Of a stretch of DNA of 64,000 nt, positions 1-12,450 are shown one piece after another (the stretch's first letter is position 1; every line of letters begins with the position of its first letter). The notes below the pieces were generated by a model. That model was not told the origin of the DNA. It worked only from the letters and a program-made list of their open reading frames with translations, and did not search any database. Source of the stretch: Tribonema minus (lineage: Eukaryota; Sar; Xanthophyceae; Tribonematales; Tribonemataceae). The stretch covers positions 186,001 to 250,000 of the forward strand of contig JAFCMP010000540.1 of the NCBI GenBank assembly GCA_017506865.1, given 5' to 3'. The position numbers and the translations under genes are program-made.

Positions 1-19
1 AGCCACAGCAGCAGGTGCC

Positions 20-433
20 ATGCAGGGCTCAGCACAATCCATGGAGTTAAGGCGCATGCTGGAAGAGCAGCTCAAGACCAAGGATGCTCAACGCGCATTG
101 GATGACAACATGCGAGTAGCTACAGAGCTGTCTCTTAGGCTCAAGCGGCTAATGGCAGCAGAGCAGGGATCAGATGATGCATCTAGCATTGTCAATAGTG
201 CTGGATCGGGGTGGCTCAGGGGCCTTGAAGCTGTACAAACGGTCAATGCTGATGCTGCTGACAAGCCTGATGGTGCTGAAGCATCTGTGCATACAAGTAG
301 TACTTTAAAGGTGTCTGAGAATCCAGAGCTGCAGGTGCAAGATAGTGTATTGGCCATTGATGCCAGGTTGAAGGAAGTTGAAGCACGCTTACGAGAGCTT
401 CAGGCCAACGCAGATCAAGACAAGTCTCATTGA
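20..433 (+). CDS. 3' end of a coiled-coil protein gene (partial)
   Basis: Open frame entering from the left edge and ending at TGA 431-433. The encoded 137 residues are rich in Glu, Leu, Arg and Ala. Two heptad-like helical stretches, at about residues 8-45 and 108-130 (for example KEVEARLRELQ), suggest coiled coils, separated by a Ser/Ala-rich linker. The upstream boundary is not visible: an acceptor-like CAGCAG lies just before the first ATG, so this is probably the last exon of a larger gene rather than a complete one. A TGTAA motif follows 141 bp after the stop. No domain family is recognised. Confidence 0.5.
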   Translation: MQGSAQSMELRRMLEEQLKTKDAQRALDDNMRVATELSLRLKRLMAAEQGSDDASSIVNSAGSGWLRGLEAVQTVNADAADKPDGAEASVHTSSTLKVSENPELQVQDSVLAIDARLKEVEARLRELQANADQDKSH

Positions 434-573
434 TCTCAATAAAACATAGAACATGCTTTTGAGTAATTCTCTGTTTCAATCACATTGTTGTATATGCATG
501 CCTCTTTGAAGTGATCAAGTTTTGTGTACGTGTACAAAATAAGATTTGAGAGAATGAACGATTGATTATTTGC

Positions 574-578
574 TGTAA
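574..578 (+). terminator. TGTAA poly(A) signal
   Basis: TGTAA, the usual chlorophyte polyadenylation motif, lies 141 bp downstream of the stop codon at 431-433 in A/T-rich sequence. Confidence 0.45.
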
Positions 579-993
579 AATGATAAGTGTATGCTGCGCC
601 TTTTACTGAAATGGAATCATCGGCATTGGAGGGAATTGCGAGTCCTTAGCATTGATGTTGTCCACTTGTGCCAGCAGGATACTTTCTGGCTCCACAGTTA
701 ATGGGTGTGTAGACAAGAGGTCATCTTGCTTGCATCTTCTCAGGCTGTGGGCTGTATAAGGGTGTTAGAAAACCCATCGAATCATCATTAAATCCCTGAA
801 GTGGTTTGAGTTCTAGGAGTTCAGTGTGGATTGTGGGGCATGGGCATATGGCACATGCAAGTACAGAATTGACAACCCAGCGTGGTCGAGGAGCTGTAAG
901 TCGTGAGGGCGTGCATAAGCCAGTGCTTCTGTCGCCAAGAGGAAAAGTTTGGCTGCTCAGCTCTGAATTTCCCAGACAACCTGCTATACAGTC

Positions 994-1371
994 ATGCAGC
1001 AATTACTGGGCACATGTCAATTGAAAAAAGAGAAAAGCAAGCATGTAACTATTCTGGTCAATTGCAACAAACTTGTCACTTTGGCAATCGAATCATTTGG
1101 CAGCATCACGGTGCAGGGGAAGCTGCTGGAAGCTGTTGCCACGGAGTATGCAGTTAGGATGTCGGTGCTTGAAGCAGCCAGTCATGTAGCCCCGAATAGT
1201 ATAGCACTGTGGCGCATCCATTCACCTCTGTCGGCAGTGCTCCACATGGCGTACTCTGGCCGTGTCATGACACACATGGCAGAACCCAGTGGAGGGGGGG
1301 CACATGGAGGAGGACGTAGCAGAGGATCCCGAGATGCCATTTGGCGGAGCCGTTTGAGTGGTTGTCGTTGA
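994..1371 (+). pseudogene. Possible reverse-transcriptase-derived remnant
   Basis: A 125-residue ORF contains a stretch (VTLAIESFGSITVQGKLLEA) that resembles the sentence following the RT region in many algal non-LTR elements (hydrophobic P/T-L-A-x-E-x-x-G). No catalytic YADD block or start context is visible. It could equally be a chance ORF. Confidence 0.2.
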
Positions 1372-1690
1372 GACACTTGCAGACTGTCACACGACATGTA
1401 GATTCCGTACAGCAAGCTTCAAGTCATCCAGGCTTGTTTGCGCCCTGAGCGAGAAGTTTTAAATAAAACTTAATAGTGTGGTCATGGGTTCTCCTCGCGT
1501 GTCATGATGCACACGGCGGAGTGTAAGCGGGGGCAAATGCCATATGGCGATGTCGTTTAGAAGAGATTGGCAATGCGCATTGAGACCCCTTCAAGATTTT
1601 CACAAAGACGCGTGTAGATTCTGGTTGAGAGTCCATGGACATATACCATCTGGCTTTTTGCGCCCTGAGCGAGAAGTTAAAACAAGAAGT
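1335..1690. repeat. Diverged tandem duplication, ~200-bp period
   Basis: Two diverged copies (about 1335-1465 and 1537-1690) each end with the nearly identical motif CGCCCTGAGCGAGAAGTT and share flanking words such as GATGCCATWTGGCG and CGTGTAGATTC/CATGTAGATTC. A third, weaker CCTGAGCGATAAAT copy follows at about 1711. The 434-1842 interval otherwise shows no convincing gene. Confidence 0.5.
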
Positions 1691-1842
1691 ACACATCTGA
1701 GCTTGTCACGACCTGAGCGATAAATAATAAAAGGCACACAATTGCACATGGGCAAGTGAATGATGTTGATTATTGAATTTTGTGTGCCACGTGGATGTGC
1801 TGCCCATAATGACAGTGTCAGCAACACTGTAAGAGCATGGCG

Positions 1843-4800
1843 TCAGACACTTGGCAGCAACTTGCTTTTGCCCTGTTGCGGAGGCTGCGGTTGGGACTTG
1901 TCCTCTGTGGCATCATTGTTGCCGTCCTTGCCTCCAAGTGTGGCACCTGCCAACAGTGCAGGTGCATGCAACACAAGACATGTGGTCACGTCTTCATCCG
2001 CGTCCACTATGCTCAACCAAGCTTTCAGGCTCCTCTTGGCAGCCTTGCCACCATTTGCTTCTGCCTCGGCAGCACTTGCTAAAGCATGACGACTGGCCGC
2101 ACTTGCTAGTGAGGTTGCTTTCACACTGGGTTCCACAGCAGGCCGCAGTTGTCGCTCAAAGCATGCTCTGAGCAGCTCTCGTGAGGACAGCGCCTCAAGG
2201 CCATCAGCAAGCAGGTCTTGATCATCAGCCCTGGTGGATACAGCAGGAAAGACAATGGTTCCATGAGCGTGGCATGTTGTGGTGCTCAATTGTGACTTGA
2301 CAAGAGGATTGTTACCATGGAAAGAATTGACGTGCTTGAACAAATCACCTGCCTTGTGGCCAATGATGAGAATTGGTGAAGCCCCTATTCCACCATGCTG
2401 AATTTAGCGCATCAAACTGTTTTAGCCACTTCAAGGGGGGCTTCCTCATTGATGAAAGCCTGGGAAAGAATGCATAGCATTGGCAGATGTTTGGTCTCAA
2501 TGGCCATGTACCCAATGGTAATGTCTCAAATGGTAATGTCTCCAATGATAATGTCTCCAATGGTGATTAAAACATCATGCAAAGCTTCCACTGTCACTGT
2601 TGGCTTCTCTGCCGCAATAATGAACCTCACAATGGCATGGTTCTTCGTAAAATAATGATGATTCGAAGTACTTCAAAGTGGCTAGTTGTGATGATAATCA
2701 CAAACACAAGTTTGGATGTTATGCATCTTCATCCAGCCTGCACCACTGCGCCTCCGTTTACAACAGAGTAAACACACACATGAACTGCACAGAACTGGTG
2801 ACTAGAGCTGCTTGTTCTTGGTTTTGTGCGTTACAAACCGCTGGTGCATACTGCAAGGTACGACTCGATGGTGGGACGTTTTTTCAAAGTCACCTTCATC
2901 ATCATGATGCTGCTAACCACACAATGCAAGTGTTGCATATTGCAGTGTGGCCGGATAGTGCAATTGCCACTCAGTGCCCCCAGTGGTGGGCCTACACACC
3001 CCATGCTGACCTCAACAAGTCATCAGTTGCTTGGCAATTTTACGCTACAAGTGCTTTCGCCTACAGCAAGAGAATGCGGTCACCAGTACTTGACAGTGAT
3101 CTCTGAACGATAGCCTACTCTAACACAATGCGAATGACTTTGCAGCAGGTAAACACATATACTTTAAGTCTCTGTGAGAACAGAATATGATGGGGCCATC
3201 GTGAAGCTTGCAGATGCGTGCTGTACTTGCATCTATTGCAGTTCAGTAAATCACTGCGTACCGTATGTCACGGGCCCGCTGCTCCAGCACATGCCGGGCA
3301 AAGTTGACTGGTAGCGCAGCAGCCAGCTTCCGCCGGTACCAGGGGATGGGCGTTGAGATGTCCACGAGGTGCAGCAGGTGTTGCCTGGACAGCCTGTTCA
3401 AGTCCACCGATACAAATGCGCTCCTCAATGCTGCCACCTCATGAGGGGCCATGCCTGGCCTTACTCCCTTCAGAGCACCTCCTAGCCCCTTCACGTATTC
3501 CAGCAGCTTCGGTTGGCCTGTTGTACAGCAGCAGCAGAAATGGCGATGTTTGATTGTGCATTGAGGCAAGGCAAGTGGCATCAAATTTGATGATCACAGC
3601 AAGTACAACAAATTATGTCCACAACTTCAATGATGACATTGGTCACATATGCCGCCTGCAGTTAGCATACAGGGGGGGCTGTGCAATGCACACACGCAGG
3701 TGTTTACCTACCATGTCTACTTTTGCAAGACAATGACTTGCATACATGTGCACATATTCAAACTCATTGTTTGGCCATTTGGAGAAGGTCAGGTCATTTA
3801 CATATCATTGTCAAGAGCAGCGTGCTTTACGAGACGCTGGCAATGGTACCATGTGGCAGAGGTCATGAAACTGCAAATGAAACGGGATGTTCTGCCCTTC
3901 AGTTCCCTTGAACTGTGCCATGACCAGGCAACAGAATGCTCTTGCTTGGCAGTGTGCTCCAATGCAGTGGTTTACAAACACGGCAGCGTTGGCATTGCAT
4001 ACCTGTGATCTGCAGCTCAAGCGCAGCTTGTTGAGCAAACTGAGCATGTTGCGCATCCGTCCAGAACTGCGGCGGAAGGAGTACCCTGCCACACCACCAA
4101 AGCACAGTATCACGAACTATGCACGGTGACCATAGGAAAGGACCATAGGAAATGACCATAGGCAGAGACAGTTGCCAAGGTACCCATCAGGCAGAGCATC
4201 AGAATCCGGGGTGACTAGTAGGTTTTGGTCACATTGTTGACAGGGCTGTTTCAAATTCAGCGTGATTGACAGTTGTGATTATTGCAACCGAGAAGTTGAA
4301 AATGTGAGGGGTTGTGCTGCTGCGACTGCACATACACTCCAACACATACTGGACCAGAGCAACACTACTTCGAAGTATATACACAGCACATTCCGGTGAC
4401 TTCATGACAGGCATAGCATCGTGGTGTACGCTTGATTCTTCTATGAGATGCCGTTCATGCATGCAACAGACATGCATCACACAGGTGTTACATGCTTCAT
4501 GCCAATATGATGTGTTCTGATTTGCCGTTTGCATCATGAATGCACCATAGCAGTACGCGCTTGAGCTCCGCAGCAAATGCGACCACACGCAAGCAGAGAT
4601 GTGATTCCGCGTGCTAGTTTTCATCGCAGTCAGCAGCTCTGCAGCTTACCTGGGAAAAGCCAGCCCTATCAGCGGCGCCGCGTAGCCCAACACCGGCACA
4701 CAGAAGAGCACCACTAGGGGAATCGCTAGCTTGATGTCCTCAGGATTCTGACGAAGCAGGCGCCGCTCTTTCCCTGTAAGGGTCTCACCATCGCGCAGCT

Positions 4801-6697
4801 TCTGACGCAACAGCCTGGAAGTCTTGTGTTCATACCAGAGTGTTTTGCCCCCCGCTACAAAAGCCGATACCCAGGCGCGCAGTCTGCAAGCAAAAGCAAG
4901 TGTGATTGGCGTTATCAGGCACATGCAAATATGTTGTGTGCAGCAAAGGGTAGTTATTGAGCCTTGTCGGTCAGTGTCAGCTGCATAAACTCAGCTGTTG
5001 AACACATTGTCGATATGTTGGCAAAGGCAGCGGGTCTGCACCGATCGACTGTGGTGAGACTTGCACAATGGCACAGATGCCAGACGAGCACACGGATAGC
5101 CAATTGTGAGTCAAGGTCCTCGATCGTGATGTGAGTTGAACAATCACTATGCACTGATTCCCATGTGCAGAGAGCCAATTTAACAATAAAGCAGCAGGCG
5201 CAAAGTGCCTTGCCAGGCAGCTCAAACGCATTGACAGCAGCAGCAGCTGTGGCTCTGCAATGTCTCATGACCACACACAGATTGCCATCTGCAATGTGGC
5301 TGCTGTAGCTGAGCTGAAACGGCTGGTGGCGTAATAACCTGGTCCTGACGTAGAACGTGTTTGAAGTTGACAACACAAACTCGCACACATGATTGCAAGG
5401 AATTAGTACTCCATGCCCTGGAACATTGGGGGCTCAAACCCTCAGGCAATAGACATCCAAAATCACCAGCATTTTGGGGTCAATCCCAGCAAAAGACAAA
5501 GGTGTCACTCGCCTTGCGTGAGTAATCACTACCTAGACGGCGGTCTGCAATGATCAGCTGGTCACAGATAGTCAGACTGAAGTTGGCTGCATCCGGCAAT
5601 TGGTAACTGATCGTTTGTGTGTGGTGATGAGTTGGTCATCATGAGTAGTTAAGGTCATTGGCAGTATGAGAGTCCCCATCAGACAGCATTCATGATCATC
5701 ATTGGTGATGGGCACTGCTTGGTCTCCTTTGACAAACAAATACTGTAGCCGTGTTGTGAAATGATATCATATAGCTGTTCACCTGGTATTCTGCACAGCA
5801 CTGACCGAACTGTCGTGTCAATCCTCAACGCGGGAGGGTGGTCAACTGTGCTAAGCTGTCACTGCCTTCGCTAGCTGGGTTGTTTTGGTTCGATGAGAAT
5901 GAATTATTACAAACAGCAGCTCGTTTACCTCAAGTGGTGCACAGCCACTTGCGGCTAGTGACTGCCGCAGTTAACTTTTGCATGGTGCAGCCGGTCGTGA
6001 AAATGCACAACACCACCTGAACAAACTATCATGGTCCACGAGCATATGTGCTGAAGCCAGGCGCTGCACAGAAGCTGGAGACATGGTGCAAATGCACATG
6101 TGCCTGATGCTGTCACCATCACGACAGCACCATCGCGGACGACAGCATGAATCTGTGTGAGAACATCGCATGCTGCTTCGGACTCACTAACGGTCTTACA
6201 CGTGGTTGACGGAGCCACACATCACCGAGTGAGTGAGGTTCAGAAGCCTTCGTTGAAGGCTTTTTCCCTCGTTTCTTAATCGTCCAGAACTGCTTGCTTG
6301 GTCATTCGATGTTGTTAGCATCATTTGCACGATACATTACGATTCTACGATTCACGAGAAAGCGTGTGACCCGAAGCATCTGGTCAGCAAGTGCCCACGA
6401 CCTGCTATTGGGTTTACTGGGCTGCATGGTAATGCTCGTCGACCTTTTGCCATTCATCGTAGTTTGACGCGCAGCGATTCATCCTGCGTGCGAGAGAAAC
6501 AGTGTGCTCTAACTCACTTGGTCAGAGTGCTCGTAGACGTGGACGCGCCATCGCTGAAAGCCCTCCTCGCCAGGACCATCGGAGCAGTGTACAGCAGCAA
6601 ACCCGCGCCAGCATACTTGGCTGTATGGCTCGGAGGCCTGCAAACACGCAGCATGGCCTCGAATCGAACGAATGAAAGTGATCGTGGATCTCAACAA
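1843..6697 (-). CDS. LETM1-domain protein, probably mitochondrial inner membrane
   Basis: Six exons read on the minus strand: 6697-6518, 6063-6017 (tentative), 4883-4650, 4085-4003, 3517-3262 and 2230-1843. All phases fit and the model gives 395 residues. Exon 1 encodes a basic, acid-free N-terminus (MLRSTITFIRSIRGHAACLQ) typical of a mitochondrial presequence. Exon 3 carries the LETM1 signature LRDGETLTGKERRLLRQNPE followed by a hydrophobic segment (LAIPLVVLFCVPVLGYAAPL). Exon 4 continues with the LPP-F equivalent of the family's LPSTF. Exons 5-6 supply the ribosome-binding-like helices (DDQDLLADGLEALSSREL). LETM1 proteins affect mitochondrial K+/H+ or Ca2+/H+ exchange and mitoribosome association; the short length is closer to LETMD1-type members. 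The stop is at 1843-1845. Family call is strong; exon 2 is the weakest part. Confidence 0.8.
2513..2566. repeat. 15-bp tandem repeat in a LETM1-gene intron
   Basis: About four units of a 15-bp motif (consensus CCAATGGTAATGTCT) with few substitutions lie within the intron between the last two LETM1-gene exons. Confidence 0.7.
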
Positions 6698-6950
6698 CTG
6701 TAAGTGACTTGCCCTATTCTGGCCTCTGAACAGTGCACAAAGGGGTACAATGCGTACATGGGCGTGCGTGCATGCAATCGCAAAACAGTGACGAATGGCT
6801 AGCCCTCATGCATGCATATGCAGCAAGATTGTGACAATGAGCTGTGTCATGCGAGAAGCAGAGCAAAAAGAAAGTGTGGTGTGTGGACGTCCATACACAA
6901 GATGTGCATTCACACGCATAGTACTCATTCTAGCTAGGTGGTGTGGGATT

Positions 6951-8402
6951 CTACCAGCCATACTTGGCATGCGTCTGTGCTTTTGTCAGGAACCCTGCAC
7001 CTCGTTTCTCCATGATATCCAGCTCACGCGCAGCAGCCTGTACTGCAAGGGAGTTGATCTGGTGCTTGCGCTTCTGGCCCTTGCTGGCCCCCACAATAGT
7101 CTCTGTCTGGCCCGTTGCGGGATTGTAGCGTTGGCCTCGGATCTCTTTCTCCGACTCAGCGCCAGCAACGGTGGACACTGCCCCCTGCGCAAACTGATTG
7201 AAAGCATTAGGGTCACGCGCTTGGTAATCCACAACTGCTACCGCTGCTGACTCCAACGCCTCAACAGCCCCGCTCGCCAACTGTCGCTCTATGTCTCGTG
7301 TGCGCCTGCGGTTGGCCTTATGGGATTGACTGCCGTATTCTTCCGTGATGGTTTCCTCTTGCCACTGTTGGCGTTGCTGCTGCGGAGGCAGCGAAGTTTC
7401 ATGCTGCTGCCACTGCTGCTGTGGTTGCGCGGGAAACGCTGCCGGCTGCTGTTGCCAGTGATACTGCTGCTGTTGTTGCTGATGTTGAAGCACTTGGTAC
7501 TGTTGCTGATGGCCCGTGGCGGGTGCCGCAGCATATGCAGCAGCACCCGCATTGCCCCTATATGGCACCTGCGCTGAAGCTCCATGGTCCAAATCATGGA
7601 GCACTCGCTGCTCTTGTTGTACCGCAGCAGGCTCCTCCGCAATTGCGGCGGCAGAAGCAGCTGTGGCAGCTATGCTGACTGCAGGAGCAGCGACCACTGC
7701 AGGTGCCACTGGCTTCCGCCCCGCAAGCGTAAAAAGTGGCTTCTTGGCCTGTTGAGACTGCTGCGCTTCGATTTCTTTTCTCATTTTCTCCAGCAGGTTT
7801 TCTTCGCCGTCCTCATCGCCAGATACGTCCTCCGTCTCAACGTCTGGTTCAGGACCTCCGCCTGTTTTGGTTGACGTCGCCTGTTCCGCATGCAATTGTT
7901 TTGATGCGCCAGCTCCTTCGCCTGCTGAACTCCCTGCTTCCGTCGCTAGCAGCACCTTGGGCTTGCGGGCTGCAACCTCATTTTGCTTGTCTGCTGCGGC
8001 TGACTTTGGTCCCCTTTTTTTGAACAGCTCTTCCACGTCTTGAGCTGCCCGTGTTGGCGGGAGCATGGACAAAAGGTCTGTGGGGTCGCCCGATTGCTTA
8101 TTGGCGCGTATTGTAATCCCTGCTGCTGCTTCGCCGTCGCTGTCAGACTCCGCGTCGATGCCCCTGGCGAGAGCTTCTTGTATTTCCGGTGGCAAGAAAA
8201 GGGATGATTTCAACTTGCGCTTGCCCACCTTGGAGCTGCGTTTGTGCTTGCTGCTGTGCTTTCTGGCTCGGTCTGCCGATGGTGCTACTGCAGGTTGGCC
8301 AGGCGTGCGCTTCGGCTCAATGGCTGCTGCAGGTGCAGCTGGCACGCTCACGTCCGCATCCGACTCTCCGGAGGAACCATAGTCTGCCACCAGGCCCAAC
8401 AT
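6951..8402 (-). CDS. PRCC: PRCC-like (mitotic checkpoint/splicing-associated) nuclear protein
   Basis: Single-exon frame of 483 residues from ATG at 8402 to TAG at 6951-6953. The frame is open further upstream, but the start was placed at MLGLVADYGSSGESDADV because PRCC proteins begin with the same hydrophobic-Ala-Tyr/Tyr-Gly-Ser-Ser-acidic pattern. The C-terminus matches the conserved PRCC tail: GQKRKHQINSLAVQAAAREL followed by a terminal AQTHAKYGW (AQTKYGF-type) end. Between lie a basic region (KHKRSSKVGKRKLKSS, NLS-like), acidic blocks, and a Gln/Ala/Pro-rich low-complexity stretch near residues 270-350. PRCC proteins are nuclear and linked to pre-mRNA splicing and MAD2B interaction in animals. 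It lies in tandem with the LETM1 gene (254 bp downstream) and divergent from the J-domain gene. Confidence 0.85.
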   Translation of the reverse strand: MLGLVADYGSSGESDADVSVPAAPAAAIEPKRTPGQPAVAPSADRARKHSSKHKRSSKVGKRKLKSSLFLPPEIQEALARGIDAESDSDGEAAAGITIRANKQSGDPTDLLSMLPPTRAAQDVEELFKKRGPKSAAADKQNEVAARKPKVLLATEAGSSAGEGAGASKQLHAEQATSTKTGGGPEPDVETEDVSGDEDGEENLLEKMRKEIEAQQSQQAKKPLFTLAGRKPVAPAVVAAPAVSIAATAASAAAIAEEPAAVQQEQRVLHDLDHGASAQVPYRGNAGAAAYAAAPATGHQQQYQVLQHQQQQQQYHWQQQPAAFPAQPQQQWQQHETSLPPQQQRQQWQEETITEEYGSQSHKANRRRTRDIERQLASGAVEALESAAVAVVDYQARDPNAFNQFAQGAVSTVAGAESEKEIRGQRYNPATGQTETIVGASKGQKRKHQINSLAVQAAARELDIMEKRGAGFLTKAQTHAKYGW

Positions 8403-8696
8403 ATTGCTCTCCCTGTGTGTGTGTTTTGTCAACACACTTCGCAATGTTGAAGTTTGCACTGTTGAAGTTTGATGACTCGACAGACAGGCAGTGACACCGG
8501 ACACGGTTCGTTGTGCTACAGTGCGGAGTATCAATACTGTGTTGACGACTGTCATTCAGCTACAAGGTGCCTGCCCGACTGTGCTGGTGCATCACGTTCA
8601 TCACAGCTCGCGGGGCCAACATAGAAGAGTTGACATCACTCGGCAAGCGCACCGGCAAAACACCTGCGCACGAACAAGGCGCTTTTGGCTTTCAAG
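8403..8696. promoter_or_regulatory. Shared divergent promoter region (PRCC / J-domain gene)
   Basis: 294 bp separate the two start codons, which face away from each other. The interval contains direct repeats of TGTTGAAGTTTG around 8443-8472 and no TATA box on either side. A bidirectional promoter is inferred from geometry only. Confidence 0.45.
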
Positions 8697-11600
8697 ATGC
8701 CGAGGACTCATTACCGCATCCTTGCAGGTGAGCACAGTGGTGTTGCTTTTGCTGTTGTCTAGCTGCTCCACTGTTCCTGACGCAACAGGGGACTGATAGT
8801 GCCTTGCCGCATTGCTTGCGCGTGATGCAGTGGCAACGAATGCTACGCCTGAGCAAATCAAGGCCGCGTACCGACAAATTGCTTTAAAGGTGCATCCGGA
8901 CGTGAACCAGGGCTGCAAGGTAAACCAATTAATTAATCTCATCGATAGAACAGGTTCGTTTCAAGCTTGTGCAATATTCGACTGTGCACCTGTTGCGCCC
9001 TTGTGGCTGCAAACATATCTATTGAATACAAGCGATCGAAGCGTGTGACAACAGTGCCTTTGCTCAGGTCAGCTGGTCCTGTCCAATGTAAATGCTCTGT
9101 TAGTTACTGCAACATCATTGCATGCTTTGACTCACCCACTTGCTTCTAGTCAAATGTGATGCCTCCTGGGTCATGATGTGCATACAAGCTTGAGTACTGA
9201 AGGCTCAAGCAGCGTCGCCTTGTGGGCATGTCGTATGTGGAAGGCATGTGTGACTTGCACTTGCTGAATCACTAGTGCGTGTCAGCATTACCATGCGTAT
9301 GATTCCCTTGGTTGATCAGTCGGCACAGAGCTTGAGCTGCCGATCTCTGCTGGCCACTGTTATCCAGGCGCATTTGTCGGCTGCCTTGTGCTATCCCAGG
9401 GTTTTGCATTTGGATAATCCTATCTGGCGTACTCAATCCTGCAGCAACAAAGAAGCCATGTATTGCGACATACCATGTGCTGATATGGTTGTGTGGGTGT
9501 GGTGTGGGCATGTCCATCTACTTGGGCTCAAGGGCTGTGCTTGGCTTCTTACGATTTCGCGCAACAATTTACACCCACACGATATGAATGCTGATCATTG
9601 CTGGTCTGATCTGCTTGTGTGGTTTTGCAGACGAGCGCAGACCAATTCAAGGAAGCGAGTGAGGCGTACAGAGTGTTGAGCGATGCACAAACGCGGAGCA
9701 AGTACGACAGTGCACATGGCATTAGCAGGCATGATGCGCGTGACGGCCCGGGGGGTAGATATTACACCAGGCCTCATGCAGGCATGAGCCACGCGCACTC
9801 ACACAGCAGTGGCACACAGCAGGTGGGTCTTTAGTGCTCAAGTATGCCAGCTGTAGTTACTCTATGCATACTAGTGTCATCGCGTTCAGCAAGTGGCAAT
9901 CACGGCTATGGTTATCGACACAATTTCAAAAGCCCTTGGGGCGACTGCATTGTGAGCTCCACTGCGCTCACAATATGTAGCAGTACCTTTTGTGATGCTC
10001 ACAATAATACGGCCCCCCACCTTTTTTCAACAAGCTTATGTCCACCACGTTGCAGTGCACTGTTGTGTGCCACTACACGCAACACCATCAAAACTGCAAG
10101 TCAGTCAAGAAAAACCTTGGTTTCACCCACACTAGCACAATCAGCTGCTGCTGCTCGCTGGTGCTGCTGAATTTGCCTGACTGTGCAGAACATGCAACAT
10201 GCAGCGCCATTGATCTTGCGGCAACTTGAGCGCGAGTGCCACCAGCTTTACATGAGGCCTCTTCTGATGTCACCGCCTAACCTGACTTCGGGGGGGTTGT
10301 GGAACTCAGTTCTAGGCACTGGTGTTTCACCACTGGACGAGTGCCCGGTAGTGGGGGTCGTTGCGGCATGCTAATCGAGCCTCAACACATATGAATAGAT
10401 GTACCGCACCCTTTGATAGGGTGAAAATTAGGGCGCTCCACCCCCCATTCCCACATAAATGTCCCACCATGGGCTTATTTCAAACAAGCTGTTTGCGATT
10501 ATATTGTACTGAGGCCTTGGCCTCAAAAGATAAATCCAAGGTGCAACATTTGGTGCTGTAGATGCATTCTTTACGCGTACTCCTTGGCGCGAATTTTACA
10601 AAGTTGTTCATGAGGTGCTGGCACCACCTTCTCGCTGCTGTAAGCTTGCCGTAGCGCGAGTTCACCGGATTGTCATGCTGAACGCTCAACAATGCAAGTT
10701 CTTGACATTGTTCAATGCACTGTTGGCTTTAGCTCTGCGTCAAGTAATGCGCAGTTACTTGAAGCGCTGGATGTGCAATCAACATGCTGTACAGCAGCCA
10801 CCAGCAGCAATAATCTGAAATGATTGTGAAGTTCTTATGTTTTGGCGACGGACTCACCACCATAGTAAATGGTCACTTGTCAATCAGCGCTTGCTGAAGT
10901 TTTGTGACAAGAGTGATGTCATGTGCCAGGAATGTCATGGAGCCACATAGATGCACACTTCAATACATGTGGACCATCATCGTATCGTCTAAGGGTATTT
11001 ACAAAATCACATTTCTGGCGTCAAAGCTTGCACTGAGGCGTGCACCTCACAAGATAGCTTGCGAAAGCACCAGCCATGGCCATTGTATGCCATGACCATG
11101 CCATAACCAGCCATATGGTGTTCTGTCTTTAGCTTGCTGTTCCTCATCGCCAGCAACAGCCAGGAACCAGTTGTGGCAACAGTGTGGTGTTGCTAGCAAT
11201 TATTTCACTCAAGCAGGCAGATGACAGTCAAATAGACGCGTGCATGCGTGAGCCGCTCTAATGCACTGGGCCCCTATCTGGTTTGTTAGGAGTCCCTGCT
11301 TGGTATTGCTGTTGCTTAGGGAAACGCCCCTGACTTGGCGGTTGTGCACATGCAATCGTATCATCAGTTTGCTTCAGGGGACACTGCTCTGCACCTGCCT
11401 GAACTGCAAACATTGATGCTCTGTTGCACGTTGATTTGATGCTGGTGCAGTCGCAAGGAAGCTCAACGGGAATGAACGGGTCAGCTGAAAGTGAGGTGAG
11501 CCTTTGCTCTCAATGAGTTGTGTCTCAAGAAACTATAGAAGCGGGTGTCACGAAGCTGCATACGAGCAGCATATGCTGTGTGTGCCCCATGGTCGCTCTT

Positions 11601-12450
11601 GCACGCTGCTTGGTGTGGTACAACATATGGGTCGGCAGTGGCCATGCTTGGAACATCAAAGAGTTCACGTAGTAGATGAGGACATTGCAGGAAGCATTGC
11701 GCTACAACTATTGGTATTAGAACTGCTTAATATGTTGGGTGCTGCACGTTTGCACGCACAAGCAAGACGTGTGCAAGCACACATGTGCTTTCTTCTAATG
11801 TTACAGATGAACTGTTTGTTCCTTTGTAAACGACAGACTTACCCAGGTGCGGGACGTGCTGGTCACAGATCATACGCCTATGCCTACCACGGGCACCCCA
11901 GGCATATGGAGGTAAGTTGACGATGGCTTGACACTGCTTTCACTTCTTCTGATCAAATAGTGTCAATGCCAATTTTCAAGCCTACAACAGCAAAGCATGT
12001 GTGCATAGAACAGCTCATTTCATCGTGCAACTTCTTCAGCCACGCAACCTGTGTTGATTTTACACTACTGCAATGAACAGATACGGCCTGTGGCGCAATG
12101 CACCAAATGGTTTGATCATGTAGACCAGAAAGTGTTGGTCTGGAGGTGGCGCCATCAGCGCAAATGTCTTCAGATGATGCTGGTGCTCTGAAATAAACGC
12201 GTGAGTGTGTGTGCTCTGCGCCTGCGCTTTCAGCAGGCCGCAGCAGTGCGCGTGGCCATGCTCATGTGCCACTACATGTTGGGGTGTGGCGCATGGATGT
12301 TTGTAGGTACATCAGCAGGCCTGCTTGCCAGGCACAATATTTTTCCAATGCTGTGGCATGGCCTTCAGCATTTTTTTGTTGACGCTATCAGTGTGTCCTT
12401 GACAGAAGTTGCTTGAGATTCAAATGCAGACGCACGAGTTTTGGCTAGAC
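8697..12450 (+). CDS. J-domain (DnaJ/HSP40) co-chaperone with a C-terminal membrane segment
   Basis: Exons with consistent phases: 8697-8727, 8831-8919, 9631-9822, 11451-11490, 11847-11911, 12234-12302 and a 21-nt microexon 12430-12450. The J domain occupies residues 4 to about 75, with HYRILAVATNATPEQIKAAY, the HSP70-stimulating HPD triad at residues 32-34, and YRVLSDAQTRSKYD. A Gly/His/Ser/Tyr-rich linker follows (RYYTRPHAGMSHAHSHSSG), then a hydrophobic helix (AAAVRVAMLMCHYMLGCGAW) that could anchor the protein. The true C-terminus is unresolved: a frame at 12952-13044 beginning MREARRAEYGARGS would make a plausible basic tail, but its phase does not follow from the microexon. Type III/C J-protein; organelle unknown. 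J domain near certain, later exons tentative. Confidence 0.75.

Noticed and set aside
6464..6703. Plus-strand 79-residue ORF ending at a GTAAGT-like donor
   Set aside because: It is antisense to LETM1 exon 1, whose minus-strand frame has a mitochondrial presequence and a good donor; no downstream plus-strand exon fits before 6951.
7320..8494. Several plus-strand ORFs opposite the PRCC-like gene
   Set aside because: Shadows of the CAG-rich PRCC-like coding sequence.
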